From positions 9,234,584-9,298,583 of the forward strand of contig NC_134537.1 in assembly GCF_050624435.1 (NCBI RefSeq): 64,000 nucleotides of DNA. Direction: 5' to 3'. A model generated the notes under the pieces. It was not told the DNA's origin. It saw only the letters and a list, made by a program, of their open reading frames with translations, and ran no database searches. Positions 44,413 through 55,880 of this stretch are shown in pieces. The DNA is from Tenrec ecaudatus (Eukaryota > Chordata > Mammalia > Afrosoricida > Tenrecidae). The position numbers and the translations under genes were made by a program. How positions within the stretch are numbered: the first letter of the stretch is position 1; the number at the start of each line of letters is the position of its first letter.

Positions 44413-47045
44413 AATTAATTTATTTATTTTAACAATTTATTGGGGCTCATACAATTCTTTTCACAGTTCATACATATACATACATCAATTGTATAAAGCA
44501 CATCTGTACAGTCTTTGCCCTAATCATTTTTTTCTCTTTTCTTCTTTTACATTTTATTAGGGACTCATACAACTCTTACCACAATCCATACATATACATA
44601 CATCAATTGTATAAAGCACATCCATACATTCCCTGCCCCAATCATTCTCAAGGCATTTGCTCTCCACTTAAGCCCCTTGCATCAGGTCCTCTTTTTTTCC
44701 CCCCTCCCTCCCCATTCCCCCCTCCCTCATGTGCCCTTGGTAATTTATACCTCGTTATTTTGTCATATCTTGCCCTATCCGGAGTCTCCCTTCCCCCCTT
44801 CTCTGCTGTCCCTCTCCCAGGGAAGAGGTCACATGTGGATCCTTGTAATCAGTTCCCCCTTTCCAACCCACTCACCCCCCACTCTCCCAGCATCGTCCCT
44901 CACACCCTTGGTCCTGAAGGTATCATCCACCCTGGATTCCCTGTACCTCCAACCCTCATATGTACCAGTGTACAGCCTCTGTCCTATCCAGCCCTGCAAG
45001 GTAGAATTCGGATCATGGTAGTTGGGGGGAGGAAGCATCCAGGATCTGGGGGAAAGCTGTGTTCTTCATCGATACTACTTCGCACCCTAATTAACCCATC
45101 TCCTCTCCTAAACCCCTCTATGAGGGGATCTCCATTGGCCGACACTTGGGCCTTGGGTCTCCACTCTGCACTTCCCCCTTCATTTAACATGATATATATA
45201 CATATATATACATATATATATATACATATATACATATACACATATATACACATACATACACACACATATCTTTTTTTTTTTTTGCATGATGCCTTATACC
45301 TGGTCCCTTGGGCACCTTGTGATCGCACTGGCCGGTGTGCTTCTTCCATGTGGGCTTATTTGCTTCTGAGCTAGATGGCCGCTTGTTCACCTTCAAGCCT
45401 TTAAGACCCCAGACACTATCTCTTTTGATAGCCGGGCACCATCAGCTTTCTTCACCACATTTGCTTATGCACCCATTTGTCTTCAGCGATCCTATCATGG
45501 AGGTGTGCAGTCAATGATATGATTTTTTGTTCTTTGATGCCTGGTAACTGATCCCTTTGGGACCACTCGATCACACAGGCTGGTGTGTTCTTCCATGTGA
45601 ACTTTGTTGCTTCTGAGCTAGATGGCCGCTTGTTCACCTTCAAGCCTTTAAGACCCCAGTCACTATCTCTTTTGATAGCCGGGCACCATCAGCTTTCTTC
45701 ACCACATTTACTTGTTCACCCACTTTGGCTCCAGCCGTTGTGTCGGGAGAGTGAGCATCATAGAGTTCCAATTTAATAAAAGAAGGTATTCATGCATTGA
45801 GGGAGTGTTTGAGTAGAGGCCCAAGGTCCTTCTGCCACCTTAATACTTGACCTATAAATATAGACACATAGATCTATTTCCCCATCCTCCTATATATATT
45901 TGCATGTACATGTCTTTGTCTAGACCTCCATGAATGCCCTTTGACTCCTAGCTCTTTCCTCCATCTCCCTTGACTTTCCTCCTGCCCTACTACCATGCTT
46001 CATCGCCACCTGGGCTAGAGTATACCTCTTCTCTAAGCAACCTTACCCTTGATCATTTCCCACCAGGCCTGCCACTCCCCCTTCTCTACCATTTGGGGTC
46101 CCATGTTTTTCCCTTGTCCCTGGATTTGTTAACACCACTTCCTTACTCCCCTTACCCCCCCACCCCAAGTCCCCCCGGAACTGTCGGTCCCATTGTTTTT
46201 CCTCCAGATAGTTCATCCAGCCTGTCCAATTCAGACAGACCTGTGGAGTCACTAACATGCACGAAAACTAGACAGAGGAACACAAAGCAACAGTATACAA
46301 CCAGACAACAAAACAACAAAAGCAAACCACTGACAAAGAATAGAACAAAACAGTTCACAAGAGAAAAGCTTGTAGTTAGTTCAGGGATCGTTTGCTGGCC
46401 CTTAGGAGCGTTTTCCAGTCCAGTCTGTTGGGGCACCACGCCCTGGCCCCAAAGTCCACTTTCAGCATTCCCTGGGGACCTTGCCACTCCATTCCCTTGC
46501 TGTTCCACTGCACTCCCCCAGTGATTTGCCTCGGTGTGGTGGGATCAGGTCAGGTGCAATTCCCACACTGTGTCTCCGGTGCTGTCCCCTGTATCGCCCT
46601 TAGTCACTGAGGGGCATCATGTCTCATAGTAGGGCCAGCCATGTTGTTCTCTCTGTGGACTGGCTACTCTACTCAGGAACATCATCATCACAGCCTGGTG
46701 GGCCAGGCTGTGCTCCACTCTCTCCTCCTGCCCCTTCATCTGCTCCCGTGTGCTCTGATCAAATATGTCCATCTCCCAGAGCTGCAGAGTCAATGTCATC
46801 CTTTGGAACAAATTCTTTTCGGGGGAGGGGCAGGAATCCACTTAATTTATGGTGCTGGGGCCAGCCTCCCAGACCTCTCCACTGGTTCCCTCCTCCACGC
46901 CGGGATATTGCATTCACACCTTGCGACACTGGGTTGAAGTCTGGTCCCACTTTCCCTGTGGAGATATAAACAATACCCTCCCCTTGGGTGGATTAATTCC
47001 CCCTGACCCCACTACCCTTTTCTTCCTTGTATTCAGTTTTGTTTT
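44413..47045 (-). mobile_element. L1 3' region, copy ii, with internal duplications
   Basis: About 2.6 kb on the minus strand inserted in a hAT element; the junctions lie in T runs of the target (GTTTTTTTTAA on both sides). The 3' terminal module (ATTTATTGGGGCTCATACAA to GTATAAAGCACATC) is present twice (44428-44525, 44548-44655). A ~230-bp module (TTGATAGCCGGGCACCATCA; GAGCTAGATGGCCGCTTGTT) is also doubled (about 45285-45505 and 45518-45760). The open frame at 44607-45374 (255 codons) is spurious, being C/T-rich 3' UTR read in sense. This is the longest of three copies. Confidence 0.7.
45191..45269. repeat. TA/CATA microsatellite in L1
   Basis: Alternating TATATA and CATATA units inside the L1 3' region of copy ii; absent from copies i and iii at the equivalent place. 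Confidence 0.9.
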
Positions 47046-47275
47046 TTTTTAAAGCTATAGTCTCGCCCTCCAACGGGTCTGAGGGACAGTGAACTGGCCC
47101 CTGTTTACAAAGTTTGAGCACCCCTGCACTATAGCCTAGTATGCAGGATAACATGGAGAGTCTACTTTTGCGGCTCCCTGGATCATTCCAAAGCCCTCTC
47201 CACTCTTGTGGGGAGGGGGTGGGTAGTATGTCCACTGTGGGAAATAGTGGGATAAGAAACAAAATTAAAAAAACA

Positions 47276-47465
47276 AACAACTCACCGCTGTCAAACTCAT
47301 GCCGACGCATAGTGACTATTGGGCTGGTAGATCTGATCCTGTGAGTTTCCAAGACTAGCTTTTCATGGGAGTAGAAAGCCCTATCTTTCTCCCGAGGAGT
47401 GGGCTGGTGGTTTCGAACTGCTGACCGCAGCCCAATGCATTACTACTGGTCTACCAGCGCTCCTG
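47276..47465 (-). mobile_element. AfroSINE
   Basis: Reverse complement: ACTCACCGCTGTCAAACTCA (tail), TGGGAGTAGAAAGCCCTATC, GGTGGTTTCGAACTGCTGAC (B-box) and the head TACTACTGGTCTACCAGCGC. Confidence 0.85.
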
Positions 47466-47833
47466 AAACGGAACGGAAGACAGAAAGGGGAGTGACGAGA
47501 GCTAAAGTGGCAGAAAAGGCCAAGGCAGCGATAGGCCAACAAGACCGTAACGCTTTGTCCCACATCCACTCACTTAGATAACAGACCACAAATAAAATCA
47601 TCTCTAGAAGATACGCTGCTCCTCTTTGAGACGGCAGGGAAGAGGGGCTGAAAGGTGGGGTAGGAGACTTTATTCTTTTGGCAGATCCTCTCAGTCATTA
47701 TAGATATTGCTTCACTTTTAATAAAAAATATATGCTTCTCTGTAAAGCATTTAAAAGAATTCCACGGATGAGATGGCCGAGGCCTCAGCTCAAGTCTCCA
47801 AATCATTGTCGTCAGTCCCTGACTCCTCCGTGG

Positions 47834-48317
47834 TTATTTCTTGGTGGTTTTCCGGATCGGCCCCAGTCTGTTTGTGAGCTTCTGTGGCACACGCTTTCTT
47901 GTAGGGTCGGATTTCTTCAGAGCCAAATCCTGGGATCCACATGTTCCACTGGCGCTCTAGATGCAGCTGGACATCTTTCACCTCCAGGCTGCTGGACTTG
48001 CGATGCCTGGCAAGCTGGCAGGCTGCTGTCACCACACTCTCAATAAAATCGTCAGCAATCTGCAGCAGCATCTCCTCTACATCTTCACCCAACTGCTCAT
48101 TAGGATCCACTTCTCTTACTAAATCTTGCAATTTCTTCTTTGTCAATGCCTGATTGTTTTCAGGGCTGAGCCGCCCTCCAGCACCAGGAGTGCCCGGTAT
48201 CTTTACCACTGTCGTGCTATTGGCCATGGAGCCTTGCGGAAGGGTGCTGGCTGGTTCCGGTTTGATGGACGAGAAATTGGAGAGGTTGATTAGGGCTGAG
48301 GGGCCAAACTGGTTCAT
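47834..48317 (-). pseudogene. TAF12: TAF12 processed retrocopy, C-terminal frameshift
   Basis: TAF12 is a histone-fold subunit of TFIID and SAGA that pairs with TAF4. On the minus strand an intronless copy begins at the TAF12 start codon (48315-48317; MNQFGPSALINLSNFSSIKP) and runs without a stop through the complete histone-fold domain (KKKLQDLVREVDPNEQLGED ... QIADDFIESVVTAACQLARH ... LEVKDVQLHLERQWNMWIPG). Only about six residues differ from the human protein as I recall it. A 2-base deletion just after EAHKQ shifts the frame, so the normal last eight residues and stop (TAA at 47834-47836) are read out of frame and the open frame ends near 47790 with an unrelated tail. Upstream, the 5' UTR-derived sequence is open to 48446, giving a 218-codon frame in total. 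No introns, no clear poly(A) or target duplication. Antisense to ULK4, inside its 25-kb intron. Confidence 0.9.
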
Positions 48318-48446
48318 AATCTGTGGAGCTTTGGACTTCAGCTCATAGAGCTTATCAAGATCCTGCTGCTTTTTCGAGCTGTTAGGACCAAGGCCAATCA
48401 ACGTCAGTAGGTCCCCAATCCACTGCCGTGGCAGCCGAATGCTCAC

Positions 48447-49039
48447 CGTTTTCCAATCTGTATTAGGATGGTTTCTCTAGAGCAGCGGCTCTCTCCTTCC
48501 TGCCAATTATTTCTGAAACCTCAACCCTCTACTTGTACGTGTCAGAATTCACTCAATGTAGCTTTCTTGAGCGCAGAGTTCCCCACGTTCCATGACCTTG
48601 GGGCACACTTCCCCGTGGCCTCCCTGTGAACATCTCCCAGAAGTCTAGTCCGCCTTTGATCGCCATTCTAGACACACTGCCTAATTAGAGGCGTTTCCTT
48701 AAGATCAGAGACAAGAACAGCATGTTAACCATCAAAACTTTGATAGCACTTTGAAATGTGAGTATTAACTAGTACACGCAAATCAAGTGGCATGTTGGTT
48801 TTCTGTTGCTGCTTCGCGTTGTTACTGAAAACAGTGGCTTACATCCACGCCCACTTACTCTTGCTCAGCTGTGGGCCAGGAGTCTGTGCTTCTGATCACA
48901 GAGCTTTGGGAAGCCTTGAGCTGGAGCTCGAGTTGAGTAGCTTGGGTCCGTGCTCGGGGTCGCACACAATTGAAATTCAAGGATCTGTTGGGTTGAGTCC
49001 CCATCTGGAGACTTGAGAAAGAAGTTGACTTCCAAGCTC

Positions 49040-49077
<38 letters not shown>

Positions 49078-50477
49078 TGATTGGCGTGTAAGATTGCCCA
49101 TTAAACTTGTCCATATTTCTCACACGGTCCACTCTAGCTTCCAGCCAGCAGCAGTTGGTCAAATCTCCATTAAGCTATAATTTTTTTTCGAGTTCTTTCT
49201 TGGCCACCAGCCTGAGAAAACACTCATTAAATTTGGTGATATCGCTTGTTGGAACTCAACATCTTGTGACTGGACTTTGACCTTTAGATTCACACCTGGG
49301 TCTTGCCAAAAACCGGATGTGCGGCTTCTCCCTCCCTCCTTCCCCTTTCCTTCATTTTTCCACCCTGCTCTTCCTTTCAAGATGGTTAAAGTGCTGGCGA
49401 CATCACCGACTTATGTATGATTAATGAGAACAGCTTCTTCTCTTCCAGGAAGAAAGGTGCCACATACATACTCAGAATATTACCATGATTTCTATTCAGC
49501 GGAGAGACAAGATTTAATTTTAACGTTCATGCAGAAGAGAAGAGGCGCTATTTAAAATGAAACTTAAACTCAAATTGACCCTATTAATTAAAATCAGCAC
49601 CTCTCAGAAGTTTAATATCAAAGTTATTGTCAAGAAATCTTAGTTCTAACCCAGTTTTCTGCTGAAAATTTGAACATTTTCCCCGTCTTCTCGATGTTAC
49701 ATAACTGAGGGGGCTCTCTCTGTATTTAACTGTAAGTTGGACTAGATCTTTCACTTAAAAAACACAACTTTGGTCTCCTTGGGTACAGAAATGGGATGGG
49801 GCCATATCTGACCTCCTTCGGCTTCACAAGGAGGCAGGGGAAGTCAACTGTCCATGTACTGAAGGATTTTAGGAGGCAGACGTCGGGTGTGCCTCTCCTC
49901 CAGTCTTCTTTATTCCGATACCAACTGTCCCTCCCTTGGTGCTCTGCTTCTCTACTGCAGTCCACGGTTTGTTGCAATGTTCACACAGACCTCCCAGACA
50001 ATGCTTAGACGTTAGCGTGTTACAGTTCAGGATCGAAGATGGTAAAGATACAGTTCTTTGGTTAGTACAGTCTCTTCTCCATTCTCCCCACAGGCAGACC
50101 TCTCTGAGATCCAAGAGCCACATGGTCTCTTGGCCTCTGCCCTGATTTGAACAAGTGTTACAAAACTCTTACAAGGGCGTGATCAGTATTCAAAAGGCAT
50201 CTCCCTCTGCAGGACAGCTTCCCACCTGTGCTGGTTGTGAGATTCTCCAGCCCTGACAATCCTACATCAGAGTCCCATGCACCATTTTTGCACGTTTCCA
50301 CCCAGTCGTCAGTGGGAGTTACAAAGACGAGAACTGGAAAGAGCCGTGCCGGCGATCTAAGTGTGCCACATTGCACAAGAGACCATACAAATGTCAGTAC
50401 ACCAACTCGTCACCTACAGGGTTAGGTTCTAAAGACCAGGCTGCTATACAAGATCTTTCTTCCTGTAGAATGTTTAA
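48447..50477. other. ULK4 intron, unassigned except for a microsatellite
   Basis: Part of 48447-48500 may be more TAF12 5' UTR. A (TG)n tract lies at 49042-49079. A T run precedes 49190. No exon was recognised. Confidence 0.4.
49042..49079. repeat. (TG)n microsatellite
   Basis: About 19 units with one TA interruption. Confidence 0.95.
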
Positions 50478-50622
50478 CCACAATGCCACCAACTCCCAAA
50501 AACTCACTGCCACCGCGGCGATGCCGGTGCATAGCGACCTCATAGGCCCCGGAGTTTTGGAGACCATTTGTTAGGGAAGTAGATTTTCTTTCTCCCCCAA
50601 TGCCCCCAGGGCTCCTTAGATA
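50478..50622 (-). mobile_element. AfroSINE, internally shortened
   Basis: Reverse complement: AAACTCACTGCCACCGCGGC (tail), GGTGCATAGCGACCTCATAG, and the head CCCCAGGGCTCCTTAG. Confidence 0.7.
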
Positions 50623-51377
50623 GAAGATCACAGTCTATCGTTTGGGATCAGAAGGTGACGAGGGCTTTGTGGAAGAGAGGAGAGTGGGCACATGTTGATG
50701 CTATTGCTGTTACTCTGAGGGCCAGCCCCTTCTCTGAGGGCCATCTCTTGGCTTCTCACTGCCTGTCAGGCTTCCCTACCATGCCCCGGGATGTGCATGA
50801 CACGGCCCCACCACACCCCTGCAGAGACCGTCGCGTCGCCTACTGCCACCCGTTCTGGGTAGGGATCTTGCTCACCTCCCATCCACCCTGGCCTCACAAC
50901 CCCATGTGGTCCCCTCTCTCCCCACCTTGACCTCCCTGCCATCTTCAGGCTCTGCCTGGCTTCCACCCACTCGTCCTCGGTGGAAGACCATCCCAGAGTG
51001 TCCCCTGTGCTCCAGGCTGAATGGAAATGGCACACAGATGAACAGGAGAAGGCATCCCATGACCGGGTGGTTGCTTCCCTTGTGTGGTCTCGTCATCACT
51101 GGGGCCTCTGATAGAGCCTTTGGATGGTCTCTGGAAGGTGCCCTGAGCCTAGTTGTAGCCCCATCTAGGGCCCAGACTATGGGGTGGGCGGTGGGTTAGG
51201 GCACACAAGCTGTGAAAAGTTTCTAAGTCGTCATCAATGCAAAAGGTCCAATAACAGGTCAGTCGGTAAATGAAGAGTAGTAATCTAGTGGGGCTTCCAC
51301 TGTCTGATTGTGTGTATGCCGTTTTAGACCACCTCCTCCTCCCTCCCGCCTTTTTTCAGTTAATTCAGTAAATACAA
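50623..51377. other. ULK4 intron, unassigned
   Basis: Relatively GC-rich; several open frames of 70-97 codons on both strands without recognisable features. Confidence 0.4.
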
Positions 51378-51447
51378 GGGGGCTTTAAAAAGTTCATTGA
51401 AAAATAAAATGAGAGGATCATGGGATTTTAAAAATGTGAAGCCCCCT
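51378..51447. mobile_element. ~70-bp mariner-like MITE
   Basis: GGGGGCTTTAAAAAGTTCAT at the left and AAAATGTGAAGCCCCC at the right. This copy has the clearest paired termini in the window. Confidence 0.6.
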
Positions 51448-52414
51448 CATCTGTACAAGGAGAGTGACTTAGCCACTCCAGGCACTGGGGACAGAATGGG
51501 GGCAAGACCAGCCCCGCCTCTCCGCGAGTTTCTATCCCGTCAAAGGTACAGGAACGTCTTTCTGTTCATCGTGGGTGCTGTGAAGAGAACCAGACCTAAG
51601 GCGAGGGACAGGGACAGAGGGCGATGTGAAGGAGACTGAACGGCTGTTTTATTGTATCGTTTAAGGAATTTGTCATTTTTGCACATGTGGCATTTAAACT
51701 TTTACGAAAATGCTTAATCTGAGAATCTTTGCCTACTCATACACATTTGGAAACGTGAAGCTGAGTTTTCCTGTTCTCATCTCCCTCCCGTAGTTGCCAG
51801 GCCTGTAATTCGGAGAGGAGCTGTTTTAGGTGGGGCCGTCCTGGGAAGCTGGAAGTGAGGACCTTGTCGCTGGGAAAGAGACATTTCCTGTCCCATTTGC
51901 CTTGGGTGGAGCCTTTGGGAGCCACTTTGTCAAAATATCTGATTTTCATTTTTCTTGTGGTTTTGCGTATTTTGTATTTCAAGAGATCAGCTCGAGATAC
52001 ATTTGCGTCCCTTGTCTTTGTGGCAATCTGCTGGGCGACCCTGCCTTCCTGGGGAAGATGAGTGCTGCTTTTCTCTACAGTTTCCCTCATGACGTCCTGG
52101 ATGACACAGCCCAACAGCAAACCAATTTTTCCTCCTACCTTGATGTTTAGCTTTGTTCCCTGGGGAAGCAGTGTGGGGTGCTGAGGCAGAAATCGTGTGA
52201 GCTAGACCCCATCAGCTGTGGTTTCTTAGATATGGTGTTCCAGTGCGGTCTTAGCTATGAAGGTAGACCGGTTAAGGAATGTATCATCGTTTTAAATATG
52301 AGAAGAATTCAGACCCACAAATTACAAGCCACAACACAAAGAAGGTGGGAGATACTGGAAAATAACTACTAAGGGACTTTGCAGGGATGCTGAGTATGGA
52401 CCCATGGCAGCCAG
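51448..52414. other. ULK4 intron, unassigned
   Basis: A minus-strand open frame of 127 codons (51737-52120) is basic in composition (ADLLKYKIRKTTRKMKIRYF), but I do not recognise it as any protein. It could be a decayed retrocopy or chance. Confidence 0.3.
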
Positions 52415-52590
52415 TTACACATGTGGTTGGCTTCACGCTGAGCTGTCAGTCATATGGTTAATAGTTCAAACCCACCAATCACGCTGCAGACTTCAAAAGA
52501 TTTAAAGGTTTGGACACCCAAGGGGCAGTTCTTTTCTGCTCCCTGGGGTCACCATGAATTAGTAACAGGTAGATGGCATGTACCTTCTTC
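52415..52590 (+). mobile_element. AfroSINE, diverged
   Basis: ACATGTGGTTGGCTTCACGC (head region), ATAGTTCAAACCCACCAATC (B-box) and CAAGGGGCAGTTCTTTTCTG in order. Confidence 0.6.
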
Positions 52591-52892
52591 TCTGTCTCTA
52601 ACATGAAAATGCCCTGATGTCTTTCTGGGTGAGCAGAGAGAAGAGTGTCACACGGGATATGTTCTGTATCTCAACAACTAGAGCCAGTAGAGAAAAACCG
52701 GGACCAATTATTGGGAAGGTCAATGAGACCTGGAAACAAGATTTACTTTTGAGACACCAAACTGTGTGTCGAGTACAAATAATTAAGCCTTCGTGTTTTC
52801 AAATCGAAGAAAGGAAGCCATTTCTTACAAATTGGAAATGTCCTTTTCACACTTTGCGCACATTCCGTGGAGCTTGTTAACTGTCTTCCGTA

Positions 52893-53050
52893 GGCGGTGG
52901 TTCGTCGCCCTCAAGCTGGTGCTGACTCAGGGACCACTGCACAACGGGAGGGAACGGTCCCTGGTCTTGCGTCGTCTCACAGCCATTGTTTACGCTGAGC
53001 ACATTTTTGTGGCCACTGTGTCAACCTATCTGGTTGAGGGCAGACGTCAT
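52893..53050 (-). mobile_element. RTE/BovB-clade LINE 3' fragment (R4)
   Basis: AGGCGGTGGTTCGTCGCCCT through CACTGTGTCAACCTATCTGG parallels the RTE 3' end at 9673 and 33129 (common core GCAGCCACTRTGTCA). Short and decayed. Confidence 0.55.
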
Positions 53051-53694
53051 TCCGTTTTGCTCTCTTCTCCTTCCGATGGTAGCAGTGGAGAGGACATTCT
53101 GATGGTTTGATTTGCTTCTGTGTCTCCCTCGGGCATAAACGGTCTGTGTTCTGATAGGCATGCTTCTGGCCACCGGTGGGAATTAGAATGAAAGATATGT
53201 TTGACCTTTCCATAGACCCATTTTTGGGGATAGGCACAATTCAAGTTGTAGATTTTTGGTGTGTCAGAATGAAAGCATTCATTGTAATTGCTCTACTGTG
53301 TTTCACAAAATAATTTGACAATGGCTGGATTTTTTGTACCAGTTTTGTACATTTGGCTCGGTGATTAACCGAGTTTTAGAAATTCAATGGGAATCTAAAT
53401 GGACCAAATTGGGGCATTCGAGTCACCACTGGAGGGCATAAGGACGCATACCTTGGTCTCCATCTCCTGGAATTGGAATATTTCTACTCTTGGGATGTCT
53501 TGTGATCTTAGGGTGTTGCCTCATCAAAACATTTCGGGCCATTATCATGGCAAATTGTTGCTGATTTTACAGGAGAAATCCGTAAAAGAGCCTAGGGCTT
53601 ATTACATGAAATTGTATTTAACAATTATTATGAAGTTCATGTGCATCTTTCACTTTACAAAAGGAATCTCTCTCACACACACACAAACACACAC
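53051..53694. other. ULK4 intron, unassigned
   Basis: Ends in a short CA-rich run (53671-53693) next to a MITE. No gene was recognised. Confidence 0.4.
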
Positions 53695-53763
53695 GGGGGC
53701 TTCAAAAAGGCCACGTTCTGTTATCTTTTAACACTGCATTCCCACGAGCCTTTCGACGCACCG
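53695..53763. mobile_element. Mariner-like MITE, diverged right end
   Basis: The left end GGGGGCTTCAAAAAGGCCAC is typical; the right end (GAGCCTTTCGACGC) is degraded. Confidence 0.45.
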
Positions 53764-55182
53764 TCACCTGCGTGGGGTCCACATGCGTGAATCCCTCTGC
53801 CATTCGTCCCTTTCGCCATGCATGTGACTACTTCCTGGCTGAGATGGCTATGCTCAGGTGCGAGATGGAAGGACATCCGAACAACGACAAGACTGGGAAA
53901 GTCCTTACGAGAACAGTTACTTCGTTGGTTTATATCCCATCTCGTTGCATGACATCTTAGAGCTGACGGAGGATGCCGCCCAGTTCAAATTCTGGAAGAA
54001 ACGGGCAGAACCTGCTAGAGTACTGTTACCCAAGCCTCCCTTAGGGCGTCTGGGCCGAACGCCTGCACTTCCTCCAAATGCCGCTGCTGCTCGCAGCGTC
54101 CTCTTCGTCAGCAAGCCGTGTCAGCCCGTGCTCCTGTGGTGGAAATGCCACACGTGGCGGCTTTCACAAACACGCGTGTCTCCGCGAATCGTCGGAGACG
54201 TGAAGTCGCGCTGGCATGCCCTATCTAGGGGAACGTCTTCTCTGGTGGCTCTGGCGGCATCTGCTCCTGGCGGAGCCCCCGGTGACCTGGCATCTTTGGG
54301 CCTCTGCCGCTTTGTCAGCTGGCTTGTTTAATCTCTTTTATAGCTCAAGAGATCAACTGGAAACACCCTATGCTAGTCCTATCTCATGAACATAGCAGAG
54401 ACAGCCCATTCCCCAATGGGATAATCACTGCAGACGTAGAGGTTAGGAAGTACAGCACACACTGGGGAAGGGGGGGGGGTTGGGGGAGAGATGCAATTCA
54501 ATCCATAACAAACCCGTTCTGTTAGACGCATGTTTTAACGCAAGACCTGCCTGACAGCATTCCATAGCTCTGACACTTTTAGACCTGTACATTGTCAATA
54601 ACGTGCACAGTGCTAACCCAGCCATTCCAGGGTCTTGCCTGCTATTTTATGTTAATATGTTTCCTATTTAATGTTAATGTCTTCATGCTCCTCCACAGGG
54701 TTTCTCCATTCCTGGTGAGATTTACTTTCTGAGCATCCCTCTTTGGAATCTGTCTTTTGCTTTCACTCCCTGAAGAACGTGCTGTGGACCTTCATGTCTG
54801 CATATCTCCACCTGTGTTGTCTTATTTTCCTGACGGTCTTGCTTCATTCTAGCTATCTCCATCTTGATTTATAGATGGGCTATGCATTATTTAAACAATC
54901 TCCAGTTTGTACTGGACTCCCAGGGTCTTTGCAGTATTTCACTATTCAGTATTATACGGCAACACCTATTTTTTATAACTCTTGTCTTGGGGCAGCACCT
55001 TCCTCTGTCCTGTCAAGTCTAGGGGTGTCATCAGTGTCAATATTATGCTCATTTTAAGGCATTTGGTATGTTTTGCCAATTTTTGTCATCCTGCAAAGAA
55101 GCCAGGTGATCCTGCCAGTTTCCCTCATGGAAAAGGATTTTTACCCTGACTGCTGTAAGAGATGGGTACTTAGCCGGCTTTA
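53764..55182. other. ULK4 intron, LTR-like end at 54200-54512
   Basis: Text from TCTGCCGCTTTGTCAGCTGG to TGCAATTCAATCCATAACA resembles the end of an old mammalian LTR. A G run occurs at 54470-54478. The plus-strand open frame at 53858-54331 (157 codons) has no recognised domain. Confidence 0.3.
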
Positions 55183-55880
55183 AAAAAAATCATTTTATTA
55201 GGGGTTTGTGCAACTCTTATCACAGTCCATCCATCCATCCATCCATCCATCCATCCATCCATCCATCCATCCATCCATCCATCGTATCAAGTATATTTGT
55301 ACATTTGTTGCCATCATCATTCTCAAAACATTTGCTTTCAACTTGAACCCTTGGTATCAGCTCCTCATTTTTTTCTCCTCCATCTCCATCCCCCCTCCCT
55401 CATGAACCCTTGATAATGTATAAATTATTATTTTGTCATGTCTTTTACTGTCTGACATCCCTCTTCACCCACTTTTCTGTTGTCTGTCCTCCAGGGAGGG
55501 GGTAAATGTACATCCTTGTCATCAGTCCTCCTTTCTCACCCACCTTCCCCCTTACCCTCCTGTCATTGTTGGTCCTGAGGAGTTCATCTGTCCTGGATTC
55601 CCTGTGTTTCCAGCTCTTATCTGTCCCAGTGTACATTCTCTGCTCTAGCTGGATTTGTAAGGTAGAATTTGGGGGGGAAAGGGGTAGGAAGCATTTAAGA
55701 ACTAGAGGAAAGTTGTATGTTTCACCGGTGCTACACTGCACCCTGACTGGCTCTTCATCTCCTTGTTACCCTTCTGTAAGGGGCTGTCCGGTTGTCTCCA
55801 GGCGGGCTTTGGGTCTCCACTCCATGCTCCCCCTCATTCGCAATGATAAGAATTTTTGCTCTTTGATGTCTGATACCTGA
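55183..55880 (-). mobile_element. L1 3' region, copy iii (5' truncated)
   Basis: Starts on plus with AAATCATTTTATTAGGGGTT and follows copies i and ii in order (CTCCCTCATGAACCCTTGAT; CATCTGTCCTGGATTCCCTG) before stopping at GATGTCTGATACCTGATCCC near 55880. A variable 5' end against a fixed 3' end is the usual pattern of L1 insertion. Confidence 0.7.
55226..55283. repeat. (CATC)n microsatellite in L1 tail
   Basis: About 14 CATC/CCAT units replacing the CCATACATACATCA of the other L1 copies. Confidence 0.97.

Larger units (their letters stand above)
44251..47126. mobile_element. Second-family hAT element, split by L1
   Basis: CAGGGGTCCTCAAACTATGG starts the left part and GTTTGAGCACCCCTG ends the right part; they align with 174-399 across the gap (ATTTGTTCATAGTTTTTTTT at the left break, AGCTATAGTCTCGCCCTCCA at the right). 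Flanks CATTATAG and CACTATAG agree at 7 of 8 bases, an 8-bp hAT duplication. Confidence 0.82.
44160..47252. mobile_element. hAT-like element, third family (copy 2), outermost of a triple nest
   Basis: The left part (44160-44250: TTCCCAAACTTACTTAGCCA, AAAGTTACTCTGTGTCCCCC) and the right part (47127-47252: TCTACTTTTGCGGCTCCCTG, CCACTGTGGGAAATAG) together correspond to the sequence at 38872-39092. Everything between is a later insertion. Ends are estimated. Confidence 0.5.

Noticed and set aside
44607..45374. 255-codon plus-strand open frame
   Set aside because: It lies wholly in the antisense of an L1 3' UTR; the related copy at 35166-37128 does not preserve it.
45970..46524. 184-codon plus-strand open frame
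   Set aside because: Also within the L1 3' region, low-complexity Pro/Ser/Leu-rich, not conserved in the other copy.
51737..52120. 127-codon basic minus-strand open frame
   Set aside because: No recognisable family, no splice or promoter evidence, and length within the range expected by chance; a protein search would be needed to promote it.
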